A DNA stretch of 28,195 nt from Actinomycetes bacterium. Lineage in GTDB: Bacteria > Actinomycetota > Actinomycetes > Mycobacteriales > Mycobacteriaceae. Positions 1 to 8,686 of this stretch are shown here, piece after piece. The DNA lies in NCBI GenBank assembly GCA_023461275.1, contig JAEYMI010000012.1, forward strand, positions 1 through 28,195, read 5' to 3'. The position numbers and the translations under genes are program-made. The notes below the pieces were generated by a model. That model was not told the DNA's origin, ran no database searches, and saw only the letters and a program-made list of their open reading frames with translations. The first letter of the stretch is position 1, and each line of letters begins with the position of its first letter.

Positions 1-298
1 TGTAACAGGTCCGCCCTCCCGGAGTACGCCAGGTCTGCGGTTCATTCATCACAACTACTCCGAATCCCCGCACCGCTGCCAGCAGATGTCTCACCACCAT
101 GCTGACAGCCGGCGTGCTGGTGCCGGAACGTCGAGTTCGACGCGGAGGAACGTTGCGAGCGGTGGGTGCCCAGCCGAGGATCGCGAGGATGCCGGCGACG
201 ACGAGGCCGGCGAACAAGGCAGACGCGTCGACGTCGAGGGCGGTCAGCAGATACGTCGCACCCGCGGTGAGGGCGATCAACAGAATCCAGCGACGCAT
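1..298 (-). CDS. Partial membrane protein, AbrB-like N-terminus, possibly degraded
   Basis: An open frame enters from the left edge and reads leftward from an ATG at 298 with no stop before base 1 (99 codons, C-terminus outside the window). It begins MRRWILLIALTAGATYLL and continues with a second hydrophobic stretch (ALFAGLVVAGILAILG). This resembles the first two membrane helices of the AbrB/TIGR03082 family of integral membrane proteins. After about residue 50 the frame becomes Arg/Pro/Thr-rich and I see no further family motif, so the gene may have decayed or the resemblance may be limited. It is divergent from the large surface-protein gene, 186 bases away. That gap holds a short hairpin (CGGGC/GCCCG near 360-375) but no promoter I would defend. 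Family assignment is tentative. Confidence 0.3.
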   Translation of the reverse strand, partial: MRRWILLIALTAGATYLLTALDVDASALFAGLVVAGILAILGWAPTARNVPPRRTRRSGTSTPAVSMVVRHLLAAVRGFGVVVMNEPQTWRTPGGRTCY

Positions 299-484
299 TG
301 TGTTCAGGGTATTGCGCGTGGCGAAGGGTTGCTGAGTGGGTGGGTGTTGGGTTGGTGGACGGGCTTTTTCGCCCGAACAGATGACAGTCATTCCCCCAAA
401 AGGGTTACGTCGTTCCTGAGAAGTGCCTGAAAGGATTGCGTAACTCATCTCGCGCACTGTGCCGTGATCGCTTAGGGGAGCTCT

Positions 485-3400
485 ATGACGAAGTCGTCGG
501 TGAAGAAGCTGAATTTGACGCGCAGGGTGGTGGCCTCCTCGGGAATCGCCGCGGCACTGCTCGCGGCGGGGCCGGTGGCCACTGCGGTGGCCGACGACGG
601 GGCTGGTTCCGGGTCGTCGGGGTCTGCGAGTTCATCGGGCACGAGCAGTTCATCCGGTGCGGGTTCGGGATCGGCTGCCGTCGGTGGATCCGGTTCGACG
701 ACCGACGCCGGTGGTGCCTCGGCTCCGGACTCGGCTGCTGCGGGTGGCGGTTCGGATGCTTCGCCGGCCGCCTCGTCGGGTGGTGGCGAATCGGAAAGCT
801 CCTCCGGCGCAGGTGCTTCGGGCACGGGGTCTTCGGGCGCCGGCGTTTCGGGTGCCGAGTCGTCGGGTGGTTCGGTGTCCGTGGACCCGGCCCCTGCGCC
901 TGCGCCGCAGGAACCGGCCGGAACCTCTGCCGCTCCCAGCCTGGCGGAAACTGCTCCGTCGGCGCAGGAGCCGGCGCCGACCACCGCGGCACCCGCGGCA
1001 CCCACGACGCCGGAGGCGGCACCGGGAACGTCGGCTGTGGTGGCTCCGACGACGCCTGGCGCTGTTCCGTCGGCAGCGCCAGGTGGCGGTGCGGTGTCGA
1101 TCCCCTCGGAAGCGGCAACCGGCGCGGCGCCGGTCACCGGGCCCGGTGCGGTGCCGGGGTCACCGGGTGGATCGTCGTCGACGCCGAGTAAGGATTCGAC
1201 GCACCCCGCCGAGTCGGGTTCAGTGCTCGGTGAGGTGGCGAGCACCGTGGTCGAGACGATCGCCGACCCGGTGTCGGCCGTCGGCGACGTCCTCGGTGCG
1301 CTGATCCCGGATCTCAGTCACGACAACGTCTTCTACCAACTGGTCAGTGGGCCGAGCAAGCACGGGATCATCCTGCTCAATCAGTCCGCGGTGGCAGTTG
1401 CGGTACTCAACCGGCGTGCGCGCGGCGACGGCGAGGACTACCTCGGCCTCGTCGGCCCCGGCGGGCAACTCTATGTGCCCGATGAGACCGTCGCCGAACT
1501 GTCCCTCGGCAAGCACGAATGGTCTTCGACGGCAGACGAACTCGAGCTCACCGACCCGGTGGTCCAGGAGTTCCTCGCGCGGTCGGTGGTGACGGTTGAT
1601 GATACTGCTGCGGTCGTCGATGATGTTGCTTCGGTGAATGCTGTTGCAGCGGAATCGGATACGTACTCCGCGCCCGCCGACGAAACGGTCACACGCCCCG
1701 TTTTCATGGCCGCTGCGCGATCGGTCGCGGTCGATGCGGTGGTGACGGGGACCGATACCGACCCCGGTAACTATTTCGCCAACAATGGCGACAGCGATTT
1801 CACCGGGATCAACTATGCCGGTGACCTCCAGGGTGGCCCGGTGATCCACGCTGATCCCAAAAACTCCGGAATCAGCTACCTGCAGTCTGAAGACGGCACG
1901 TCGGTGACCGTCAGTAACAATGGCGCAGCCCCGATCGCGCTCTACGAATCTGATTCCACTGGAACGGGATTGACAGTTATCGGCGCGGGAGGAAACGCTT
2001 CGTTCGGCACCGATCGTGCGCGCGTGTTCACTGTGCAGGGTCAGCGTGTCGGGGCCGACGGTGTCACACCGGCGTCGGGCGGAACGCCGGTCGTGTACGG
2101 CGTCGTGGGCGTGAATCAGGGGACTGCGTACTCCAACAAGGTGACCAACGACAACGTCTCACTCATCGAGAACGGTGTCTTGAAGCTGTGGGCCGGCGTA
2201 GACCCGGGCAATCGATATTTCGACCCGTCGGATGACGTGTCCCAACAGACGAACCTCCAGGTTCGATTCGAATCGCCCGCAGGCGTCACTTACCAAGTGT
2301 CCGAGGATAAGTCGACAATCACCTTCTTCAACGACACCGCATCCGAAGTTGGGATTCTCGCCGGCAACCAACAGACATCCCGACCGGTGGGTGCAGGGCT
2401 CTATGTCGTCTCGGCGGGCGGCAATGTGGTTGTGCCAGTAAGCGATGCGGCATTCTATTGGGTTGAGAAGCCATACACCGCCGATGGAGGTGTCCCCCTC
2501 CTGGGCAGTTTGACCGTAGTGAACGGTGCGGTGACGAGCACCCCGGTCAGTGGGCAGCCGCCGATCAGGCCGCACGGGTGGATCAATCCCGACCCGAATG
2601 ACAACTACTTCGATGCCGATGATCCGATTGGGTCGAACGGAAGCCGAAGCCAGTATTACCCAACCTCGGCGGTCGGTGCGGACGGCGCCGTCGACGACGT
2701 CTACTACACCGTCAGCGGTGGAACCGTAACCATCCACAACGGCAGCGATCGTCAGATCGGTGTTCTCACCAGCACGTTTACACCGTCACCAACCGGTGGC
2801 GGAGGATCGATGAATCAGGGTCTCGTCACCATCGAGCCGGGGGAACTGCACGACTTCTCCGTCAGCGGCCAGCAGCAGATGTACGTGGCTGTGCAGGGAC
2901 AACGGGTCCGCGGTGGTGCCGACGATGGCAAGGCCCGCCTATACGGGCTACTGGCGGTGGCAGCCACCGACTCTGCTGAAGTCCCGTTCTACGTGCAGGA
3001 TCTCACACAGGTCGTGGCAGGTCCGTCGGGTATCGCGCGGATCGAACCGAGGTCGTGGAAAGACGTTGATACCGCGGATAATTACTGGAATCCCGGCGAT
3101 GCTGACGGCCTGAATTTCTCGAGTCGTCTACCTCAGAACATCACCGTCGGCACGATGGCCGATTCCGGTGCTGATGTCGCAGTCGACCAGGACACCGGTG
3201 ACCTGATCATCACCAACAACGGAGAACGGACTCTGGGACTGCTCCGATATGGCACCTACAACGGGGTCATTTACTACCCAACTCCGGTGTCTTTGGAGAC
3301 ACTCGCGCCCGGCCAGCAGGTGCGGTTGTCGGGTGTGGATACCTACGGTAGCCCGGTGCTGATCCAGGGTCCGCGCGATGCGAACGGAAAACCGGTGTTC

Positions 3401-5635
3401 TATGGTGTCGCCGGTACCCGCGAAGTCTGGGACACGCCTAGGTATGTCGTCGACGTACGAGCAATTACCGCGGCGCAGGGAAATTCCGGTCCGACGGTGT
3501 CCGCTGGCACGTCTGGTTCGTACACAGGTGCGGTCTCGAGCTACGACGCCGAGGGCGACTCGGTGACGTATCAGGTTCTCTCGCAACCGCAGTACGGAAC
3601 AGCAACCGTAGATCCGGTCACCGGAGCGTATGTCTATGTCCCGAACGCCGGTGTCGAGCATGCCGCAGCGGGCGGCGGTCCCGCGTTGGACGCCTTCGTC
3701 ATTGAAGGCAGGGACGCCTCGTCCGGTTCGGGTCAAGCGACGGTGTACGTCACTTTGAAACCGGTCAATGCCGTTCCTACCGGCCCGACCCAGGTCAGTG
3801 GCGCGGCGACGGGAGCCCTCGGGGTCACCGATGGAGACGTTGACTCGCTGAGCTACCAGGTGATCACCGCTCCGACAAAGGGTTCGGTGAGCGTCGCGAC
3901 GGACGGTACCTACACCTACACCCCGACCACGGCCACCGGACCCGGTGCGACGCTGACGGATTCGTTCACCGTCCGGGCCAACGACGGGCATGGTGGGACA
4001 GTGGATGTGCCGGTCACAGTCACGATAGCCGCGACCAACCGCGCACCGGTCGGACCTGCCGGCGGAGTCAGCGGCGGCTACCACGGCACTGTGACGGCAA
4101 CCGATGTCGATGGCGACGTGCTCAGCTACGCCGCGTCGTCGACTCCGGGAACTGGCCCGGCCTTGGGGACGGTAGTCGTGAATTCTGATGGCACGTATAC
4201 GTATTCGCCGAAGACCGGTGTAGAGCACGCAGCCGCGGCAGGTGGGCCGTCGAGTGATGTGTTCGTCGTGACTGCATCTGACGGGCATGGTGGCCGGGTG
4301 GATGTGCCGGTGACGGTGTCGATTACGCCGCGCAATGCCGTGCCGTCGAATACTGCTGTGGCGGGCGGATATTCGGGCTCGGTGGGGTCGTCGGATGCTG
4401 ATGGTGATGTGTTGAGTTACTCGGTGACCACCGGGCCGTCGCGCGGCACGGTGACAGTCGGTGCTGATGGGGGCTACGTGTACATGCCGAATGCTGGTGT
4501 GGCACATGCTGCAGCAGCCGGTGGAGCCACAACCGACACGTTCGCGGTGTCGGTCTCGGATGGGCATGGTGGTACCGCGGTTGTTCCGGTGACGGTCACG
4601 ATCACACCGGTCAATGCTGCGCCGGTCGGTCCGTCGACGCCGGTGTCGGGTGGATATATCGGTTCGGTGGTGGCCACCGATGGTGACGCCGATGTGCTGA
4701 CTTATGCCGCGTCGTCGACTCCGGGAGTTGGGCCGGCATTGGGTACGGTGGTTGTCAATTCTGATGGCACGTATACGTATTCGCCGAATGCGGGTGTGGA
4801 GCACGCCGCCGCGGCCGGTGGGCCGTCGAGTGATGTGTTCGTCGTGACGGCGTCGGATGGTCATGGTGGTCTTGTGGATGTGCCGGTGACGGTCACCATC
4901 ACTGCCGCGAATACTGCGCCGCAGGTGGTGTCGATGACCCCGGGACAACCCGACTCGGCAGGCGCGGTGACCTACACCGTCGTCACCTCCGATGCCGATG
5001 CCGACACGGTCACGTACTCGGTCGGCGCGCCGCAGCATGGCGCGGTTGCTCGCAATGGTGACGGAACCTTCACCTACACACCGGATCTCGCCTATGCGGC
5101 GACCGGTGCCTACACCGAGACGCTGTCGGTCACCGTCGACGACGGACATGGCGGTACCGCGGTGCAGGCCGTCACGGTGGAGGTGGCCAAGTACGTCGCG
5201 CCCAATACCGCTCCGACGTTGACCGTGTCGCAAGGGGCGGCGTCGACGTCGACCGGTGCCGTGGTGGTCACCGCCAGCGCGTCTGATCCCGACGACGGCG
5301 ACAGCGTCACCGTGACGCACGGGACCGCGCTACACGGCACCGTCACCGACAACGGTGACGGGACGTTCACGTACACCCCGGATGCGGCGAAGCGTGCGAA
5401 GGAGAGCTTCAACGACGAGTTCACGGTCACCGCGACCGATCGGCGTGGTGCTACGACCTCCAAGACGGTCACCGTGCAGGTGACCCAACAGGCGCCCAAA
5501 CCGACATTCGCCTCGGTGATCCGGCAGGCGGTTGCCTCGATCGTCGCGGCGATCCGGCAGGGTCAGTCCAACGCGGCGACCACTTGGCAGCACGTACTCG
5601 ACTGGCTGATCCGGGTGGTTTCTCGGACGCGCTGA
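485..5635 (+). CDS. Large secreted multi-repeat surface protein with cadherin/VCBS-like repeats
   Basis: A 1716-residue exported protein. The start is ATG 485, preceded by AGGGGAG at ideal spacing. Residues 1-36 form a signal peptide (KK and RR, a hydrophobic Ala-rich core, then AVA before Asp37). Residues 37-235 are Ser/Gly- then Ala/Pro/Thr-rich, like a cell-wall-spanning stalk. About 236-390 holds a short conserved-looking globular stretch. Four beta-rich repeats of roughly 130-160 residues follow, each with an N[YR]YF/NYW motif at about residues 429, 575, 706 and 865. Residues 1000-1668 are seven repeats of about 95 residues with DGTYTYTP and SDGHGG signatures, typical of cadherin-like/VCBS/Ig-like tandem domains in bacterial adhesins. 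The last ~45 residues are amphipathic, with no LPXTG motif and no membrane anchor. The likely role is extracellular adhesion or matrix contact. Function is inferred from architecture only. Confidence 0.85.
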   Translation: MTKSSVKKLNLTRRVVASSGIAAALLAAGPVATAVADDGAGSGSSGSASSSGTSSSSGAGSGSAAVGGSGSTTDAGGASAPDSAAAGGGSDASPAASSGGGESESSSGAGASGTGSSGAGVSGAESSGGSVSVDPAPAPAPQEPAGTSAAPSLAETAPSAQEPAPTTAAPAAPTTPEAAPGTSAVVAPTTPGAVPSAAPGGGAVSIPSEAATGAAPVTGPGAVPGSPGGSSSTPSKDSTHPAESGSVLGEVASTVVETIADPVSAVGDVLGALIPDLSHDNVFYQLVSGPSKHGIILLNQSAVAVAVLNRRARGDGEDYLGLVGPGGQLYVPDETVAELSLGKHEWSSTADELELTDPVVQEFLARSVVTVDDTAAVVDDVASVNAVAAESDTYSAPADETVTRPVFMAAARSVAVDAVVTGTDTDPGNYFANNGDSDFTGINYAGDLQGGPVIHADPKNSGISYLQSEDGTSVTVSNNGAAPIALYESDSTGTGLTVIGAGGNASFGTDRARVFTVQGQRVGADGVTPASGGTPVVYGVVGVNQGTAYSNKVTNDNVSLIENGVLKLWAGVDPGNRYFDPSDDVSQQTNLQVRFESPAGVTYQVSEDKSTITFFNDTASEVGILAGNQQTSRPVGAGLYVVSAGGNVVVPVSDAAFYWVEKPYTADGGVPLLGSLTVVNGAVTSTPVSGQPPIRPHGWINPDPNDNYFDADDPIGSNGSRSQYYPTSAVGADGAVDDVYYTVSGGTVTIHNGSDRQIGVLTSTFTPSPTGGGGSMNQGLVTIEPGELHDFSVSGQQQMYVAVQGQRVRGGADDGKARLYGLLAVAATDSAEVPFYVQDLTQVVAGPSGIARIEPRSWKDVDTADNYWNPGDADGLNFSSRLPQNITVGTMADSGADVAVDQDTGDLIITNNGERTLGLLRYGTYNGVIYYPTPVSLETLAPGQQVRLSGVDTYGSPVLIQGPRDANGKPVFYGVAGTREVWDTPRYVVDVRAITAAQGNSGPTVSAGTSGSYTGAVSSYDAEGDSVTYQVLSQPQYGTATVDPVTGAYVYVPNAGVEHAAAGGGPALDAFVIEGRDASSGSGQATVYVTLKPVNAVPTGPTQVSGAATGALGVTDGDVDSLSYQVITAPTKGSVSVATDGTYTYTPTTATGPGATLTDSFTVRANDGHGGTVDVPVTVTIAATNRAPVGPAGGVSGGYHGTVTATDVDGDVLSYAASSTPGTGPALGTVVVNSDGTYTYSPKTGVEHAAAAGGPSSDVFVVTASDGHGGRVDVPVTVSITPRNAVPSNTAVAGGYSGSVGSSDADGDVLSYSVTTGPSRGTVTVGADGGYVYMPNAGVAHAAAAGGATTDTFAVSVSDGHGGTAVVPVTVTITPVNAAPVGPSTPVSGGYIGSVVATDGDADVLTYAASSTPGVGPALGTVVVNSDGTYTYSPNAGVEHAAAAGGPSSDVFVVTASDGHGGLVDVPVTVTITAANTAPQVVSMTPGQPDSAGAVTYTVVTSDADADTVTYSVGAPQHGAVARNGDGTFTYTPDLAYAATGAYTETLSVTVDDGHGGTAVQAVTVEVAKYVAPNTAPTLTVSQGAASTSTGAVVVTASASDPDDGDSVTVTHGTALHGTVTDNGDGTFTYTPDAAKRAKESFNDEFTVTATDRRGATTSKTVTVQVTQQAPKPTFASVIRQAVASIVAAIRQGQSNAATTWQHVLDWLIRVVSRTR
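1767..3480 (+). repeat. Four protein-level NYF repeats within the surface protein
   Basis: Each unit opens with an Asp/Asn/Pro-rich turn carrying GNYFANN, GNRYFDPSDD, DNYFDADDP or DNYWNPGDADG. It then has a beta strand of the type TVTIHN or TITFFN, a hydrophobic I/LGxL strand, and a strand such as FTVQGQRV or YVAVQGQRV. It ends near an aromatic-Gly stretch (VVYGVVGV, RLYGLLAV, VFYGVAGT). The copies differ greatly in sequence, so the duplication is old. A possible fifth, degenerate copy starts near residue 292 (KHGIILLNQSAVAVAVLN). I do not recognise the domain. Confidence 0.6.
3482..5490 (+). repeat. Seven tandem cadherin/VCBS-like repeats
   Basis: Repeat boundaries fall at about residues 1000, 1095, 1185, 1284, 1377, 1476 and 1574, most starting with N-x-[AV]-P. 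Units 3 and 5 are far more alike than the rest. They share long identical DNA tracts (around 4185-4215 and 4767-4797) at an offset of 582 bp, exactly two units, which points to recent internal duplication or gene conversion. Confidence 0.75.
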
Positions 5636-5660
5636 CTTGGGGCAGGGCCAGCGGGGTGCG

Positions 5661-7457
5661 CTACCGCGGCCAGGTGGTGATGGTTTGGCCGGTGGTCGGG
5701 TTGCGCCAGATGACGGTGCGGTTCTCGCCCATGCGGGGTAGCCAGAGTCCGAAGTGTTTGCGGTGATGATCCGGGGTGCACAGTGGGATCAGGTTTTCGC
5801 GCACGGTCCAGCCACCGTCGACCGGATGCTTCTGGTCGAACGGCTGCAGGTGGTCGAGCTCGCATAGTTCGGCGGGTCTGTCGCAGTACGGATACCGGCA
5901 GTAATGATCGGTCGCGTAGATCTCCTCCCGCAGGCGTCGACTCGGTTGGTACGTGAGCGCGCCGGGTGGTGGTGCGCCGCGTGGGCGAGACGGATCGGGT
6001 GGCGGGTCTGGCGGTCGGGGTTCGCGCAGGACGATGGTCGCCAGGTGCTGCCGGTGCAGCTGAGCGGCGAAGGCAGGGGTGATCGCCCCATAGCCACGCA
6101 ACCTCGGGAGCTGGGTGCCGGTCGGGTCGACGGTGACCGTCAGTCCGGTCGGTTCGGGCTCGGTCGGCGCCGCGGGCTCGGCGGACTCGGGCTCTACGTC
6201 GCGACTCGGCTGCGGCTGCGGCGCAGCAGGGCCCGCTGCGGGCTCAGGTGAGTCTGGTTGCGGCTCGGTCGGTTCCGGAGTCTGGGGTCCGTCGGCGGGT
6301 CCATCAACGGTCTCGGACGCCTCGGGCGCCTCGCCGCCATCGCCACTATCGGGCCCCTCGGTGCCATCGGGTCCGTCGTTGCCATCGGGTCCGTCGGTGT
6401 CTGGGCCGCCGGCATCCGGTCCGCCGGTGTCGGGGCCGTTGGTGTCGTCGGGTGCCTGCGGGTCCTCGGGATCCGGCGGAGGTGGGGTCGCGGGGCAGCC
6501 GGGGATGCCGCACTGGCACACCAGCCGGGCGCCGGGGAAACCGGTGATCTCACCCAACGCCACAACGCGCTTCGTGCCGATGGGGCGGCGGTCATGTTTG
6601 CAGACGCGGGTGGCGATGAGGTCGCGGATGCGGTTCTGCAGGTGCACACCCTGGGCGGCTGACATCTCGATGTCGATCGACATGTGCCCGTTGCTGTCGG
6701 TCGTGAACTTCACGTTCTGCCACCGCTCACTGAATTCCTGGCGTGATTCTTCAGCAGCATCGGGGTCCAGGGTGATGACGAGTTCTTCGAGCTGATCGCG
6801 CAGCACCGGGTCGGTGGTGGGCCGGTTGGCGAGGTCGATCATCAGATCTTCGAGATCCACCTCGGGCTCGGTGGGTGCGTCATCGGTGATGACAGCATCG
6901 TTATCGGCGTCCGCGTCGTCGGTGGTTGCCTCTTCGTCGGTGACGGTCTCGTCGCTGCTCGCGTCGCCGGCCTGGTCGCCCTCAACCGCACCGTCGTTGG
7001 CGTCGGCGTTGGGGTCTGCCTCAGTGTCGGCGGTGGTGGGGCTGGTCTGGTTTTTGAGGCTGGGTGGTGCGACGTCGAGGGCGCGCACGATGTCTCGTAC
7101 CCGACTGGTGGAGTAGTGGCCGGCGAGGTAGGCGTGGCGGACTTTTGGATACGCGGCGAGGGATTCGCCGAGTTTGATCCATTCGCCGGCTTTGGTGCGT
7201 GAGACTCCGAGTTGTAGGGAGACTTCTCCGGTGGCGACCTTGTCGGCTTTGGTGTGCGAATGGCTGGATGTGACTCCGTACACGCCGTTGATGACATCGT
7301 CGTAGGTGTCCAACGCCAGACGGGTTGCGAGCAGGACGGTGCGGGCCTCTCGGGCACGAGCCTCGCGCAACATCGTCGCGGCGGTGGTGGCCACCTCGTC
7401 ACGCGGCATCGACGACACGACTGTGTCGTCGACGGCCGGGTCGGAGAAGGTGAACAC
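5661..7457 (-). CDS. DUF222 / HNH endonuclease signature protein (13E12 repeat family type)
   Basis: A 598-residue protein with a GTG start at 7457. The N-terminal DUF222-like helical region (about residues 15-320) is broken by a strongly acidic insert (about 135-205, many D/E/T/A). A long Pro/Asp/Gly-rich linker (about 335-470) follows. The C-terminus (about 510-575) is a clear HNH module: CRYPYCDRP zinc-type cysteines, ELDHLQPF, DGGWT, NLIPLC and DHHRKH. Proteins of this architecture form the 13E12 repeat family, which is multicopy and variable in mycobacteria. Some sit near mobile elements, but the biological role is not established. It is convergent with the surface-protein gene (25-base gap). 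The acidic insert and linker are unusually long for the family, so the protein is above typical size. Nuclease activity is inferred from the motif only. Confidence 0.85.
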   Translation of the reverse strand: MFTFSDPAVDDTVVSSMPRDEVATTAATMLREARAREARTVLLATRLALDTYDDVINGVYGVTSSHSHTKADKVATGEVSLQLGVSRTKAGEWIKLGESLAAYPKVRHAYLAGHYSTSRVRDIVRALDVAPPSLKNQTSPTTADTEADPNADANDGAVEGDQAGDASSDETVTDEEATTDDADADNDAVITDDAPTEPEVDLEDLMIDLANRPTTDPVLRDQLEELVITLDPDAAEESRQEFSERWQNVKFTTDSNGHMSIDIEMSAAQGVHLQNRIRDLIATRVCKHDRRPIGTKRVVALGEITGFPGARLVCQCGIPGCPATPPPPDPEDPQAPDDTNGPDTGGPDAGGPDTDGPDGNDGPDGTEGPDSGDGGEAPEASETVDGPADGPQTPEPTEPQPDSPEPAAGPAAPQPQPSRDVEPESAEPAAPTEPEPTGLTVTVDPTGTQLPRLRGYGAITPAFAAQLHRQHLATIVLREPRPPDPPPDPSRPRGAPPPGALTYQPSRRLREEIYATDHYCRYPYCDRPAELCELDHLQPFDQKHPVDGGWTVRENLIPLCTPDHHRKHFGLWLPRMGENRTVIWRNPTTGQTITTWPR

Positions 7458-7614
7458 CTGACACCACTTTCAGAGAACCACCCCACAGAAGGGTGTGTGT
7501 TGGGTTGGGCCGCATCATCATTCACGCGTCAACACTGAAAGTAAGCATCATCGAGTTCGAACTGCCACCAGACTAGCAAGGGGGTCTGACAAAACCGGTC
7601 GGGCGGCGGCAGGG

Positions 7615-7655
7615 GACTCGATACACCGCTCGTTCCTCGCGGTACTCGACCAGCA
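7615..7655 (+). repeat. Short copy of a dispersed TACTCGACCAGCA element
   Basis: The sequence GACTCGATAC, an inner CCGC/GCGG hairpin, then TACTCGACCAGCA matches the right half of the longer inverted repeat at 13674-13788 (CTCGATACG...CTACTCGACCAGCA). This type of element recurs between genes in Gordonia-like genomes as far as I recall. Two copies inside this window show directly that it is dispersed. Confidence 0.55.
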
Positions 7656-7687
7656 GTTGGTAAGCGGCGCAAAGGAATTCGCCAGAA

Positions 7688-7755
7688 CAGAAACACCCAA
7701 TCTCGTTAGAAACACTGCGCACGCGCAGTGTTTCTAACGAGAACGGGGGTTTCTG
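7688..7755. repeat. Long perfect palindrome in the methyltransferase 3' region
   Basis: Arms 7702-7720 and 7723-7741 are perfect 19-base reverse complements (CTCGTTAGAAACACTGCGC) separated by only two bases. A second pair of arms outside them (CAGAAACACCC at 7688-7698 and GGGGGTTTCTG at 7745-7755) pairs with one mismatch. It begins 27 bases after the stop codon of the leftward methyltransferase gene and could act as its terminator. No U-tract follows in that direction, and the near-perfect arms look more like a repeat element or a protein-binding cruciform site. Confidence 0.75.
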
Positions 7756-7782
7756 TGCGCGGGCCGACGATGGCCGCGGGTG

Positions 7783-8403
7783 TCAGCCCGGCACTGTGGC
7801 CACGCCGAGACTCACCGCGGCGAATGCCTTGGGTGCGCCGGGCTGATAGAACTGGTCGAGTTCGACGACGTCGTACCCGGCGTCGGCGAGCAGGGTTGGG
7901 ACGTCGCGGGTGAGGTGGCAGCCGCCGGCGACGCGTTTCTGGAACGGCTCGAGGCGCCGTTGCCAGCGGCGGACCGAATCGTCGGGGGCGCTGCCGTGTT
8001 CGAGGAAATGTACGGTTCGGCCAGGTCGGATGACGCGGGCCAGTTCGGTCAGGGCGGCGGAGACGTCGGGGATGGTGCACAACGTGAACGTCACCAGCGC
8101 TGCGTCGAAGGTGTTGTCGGAGAACGGAAGCCGCTGACCGTCGAGTCCGCTGCGTTCGATGGGGACGGTTGATGTTGCGACGCGTTCAGCTGCGATGTGC
8201 CACGCAGTATCCGACGGTTCGACGGCGGTAACGGACGCGACCGCGCCGGGATAGAACCCGATGTTGCGCCCGGAGCCGAACCCGATTTCAACGACATTCC
8301 CGGTGAGTCCGTCGCACACCCGCTGACGTAGCGGGTTGATCATCGACGAGCCGCACGTGGTGTCGATGATGTGTGGCAGGATGCGGTCGTCGTAGAACCC
8401 CAT
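7783..8403 (-). CDS. Class I SAM-dependent methyltransferase
   Basis: A 206-residue protein. I chose ATG 8403 (MGFYDDRILPHIID) because AGGAGG lies six bases upstream of it. An ATG at 8430 would add nine residues without such a site. Motif I is VVEIGFGSGRN (about residues 37-47), followed by an acidic SAM-ribose strand ending VEPSD. The later AALVTFTLCTIPD and RPGRTVHFLEH segments match post-I and motif III strands of the Methyltransf_11 family. Size and layout resemble small thiol- or lipid-directed methyltransferases (METTL7-like), but the substrate cannot be told. It lies alone, divergent from menD, with a 21-bp repeat array in the shared upstream gap. Confidence 0.8.
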   Translation of the reverse strand: MGFYDDRILPHIIDTTCGSSMINPLRQRVCDGLTGNVVEIGFGSGRNIGFYPGAVASVTAVEPSDTAWHIAAERVATSTVPIERSGLDGQRLPFSDNTFDAALVTFTLCTIPDVSAALTELARVIRPGRTVHFLEHGSAPDDSVRRWQRRLEPFQKRVAGGCHLTRDVPTLLADAGYDVVELDQFYQPGAPKAFAAVSLGVATVPG

Positions 8404-8515
8404 GAGTTGCCTCCTCGGCTCGGTGTTCATCGTACGGCCGACCCAATCATCGGTCGAATCGACAGTACGGCAACATAATTCGGCGGACCAGAAACCCTAC
8501 GTTCGACGTCCGGCC

Positions 8516-8662
8516 GGGTGCTGTCGACGGGAACCAGGGCGCTGTCGATGCTGGCGAGGGCGCCGTCGGTGGAAGTGAGGGCGCTGTCGATGCGGCCGAG
8601 GGCGCTGTCGATGGTGGGATGGGCGCCGTCGACGGGGAGGTGGGCGCTGTCGACGGAGAACA
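8516..8662 (+). repeat. 21-bp tandem repeat array A (7 units), upstream of menD
   Basis: Seven head-to-tail units of exactly 21 bp, each GGGCGC[CT]GTCG[AG][CT]G or a near variant plus seven variable bases, starting at 8516, 8537, 8558, 8579, 8600, 8621 and 8642. The G-rich strand is the menD coding strand. The array ends 24 bases before the menD start, directly behind its predicted -10 box. No in-frame start codon opens a useful reading frame across the array. Confidence 0.9.
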
Positions 8663-8674
8663 CGGCGGTCTGAC

Positions 8675-8686
8675 TACGCTGAGGAG
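8675..8686 (+). promoter_or_regulatory. Predicted leaderless -10 box of menD
   Basis: TACGCT (TANNNT form) is followed by GAGGAG and then the ATG, so a transcript starting at the usual distance would begin at the start codon. The GAGGAG touches the ATG and is too close to serve as a Shine-Dalgarno site, which supports a leaderless reading. Confidence 0.5.

Noticed and set aside
436..1304. Several alternative frames in the Ser/Gly/Pro-rich part of the surface-protein gene
   Set aside because: Low-complexity GC-rich sequence stays open in many frames; the signal peptide and ribosome-binding site identify the real one.
3128..5320. A 730-codon antisense frame inside the surface-protein gene
   Set aside because: It is Arg/His-rich and mirrors the codon pattern of the sense repeats; an artefact of high-GC coding sequence.
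5661..7457. The DUF222-HNH gene as a homing endonuclease, intein or group II intron
   Set aside because: No reverse transcriptase, intein splice motifs or interrupted host gene are visible; DUF222 plus HNH is the ordinary 13E12-type architecture.
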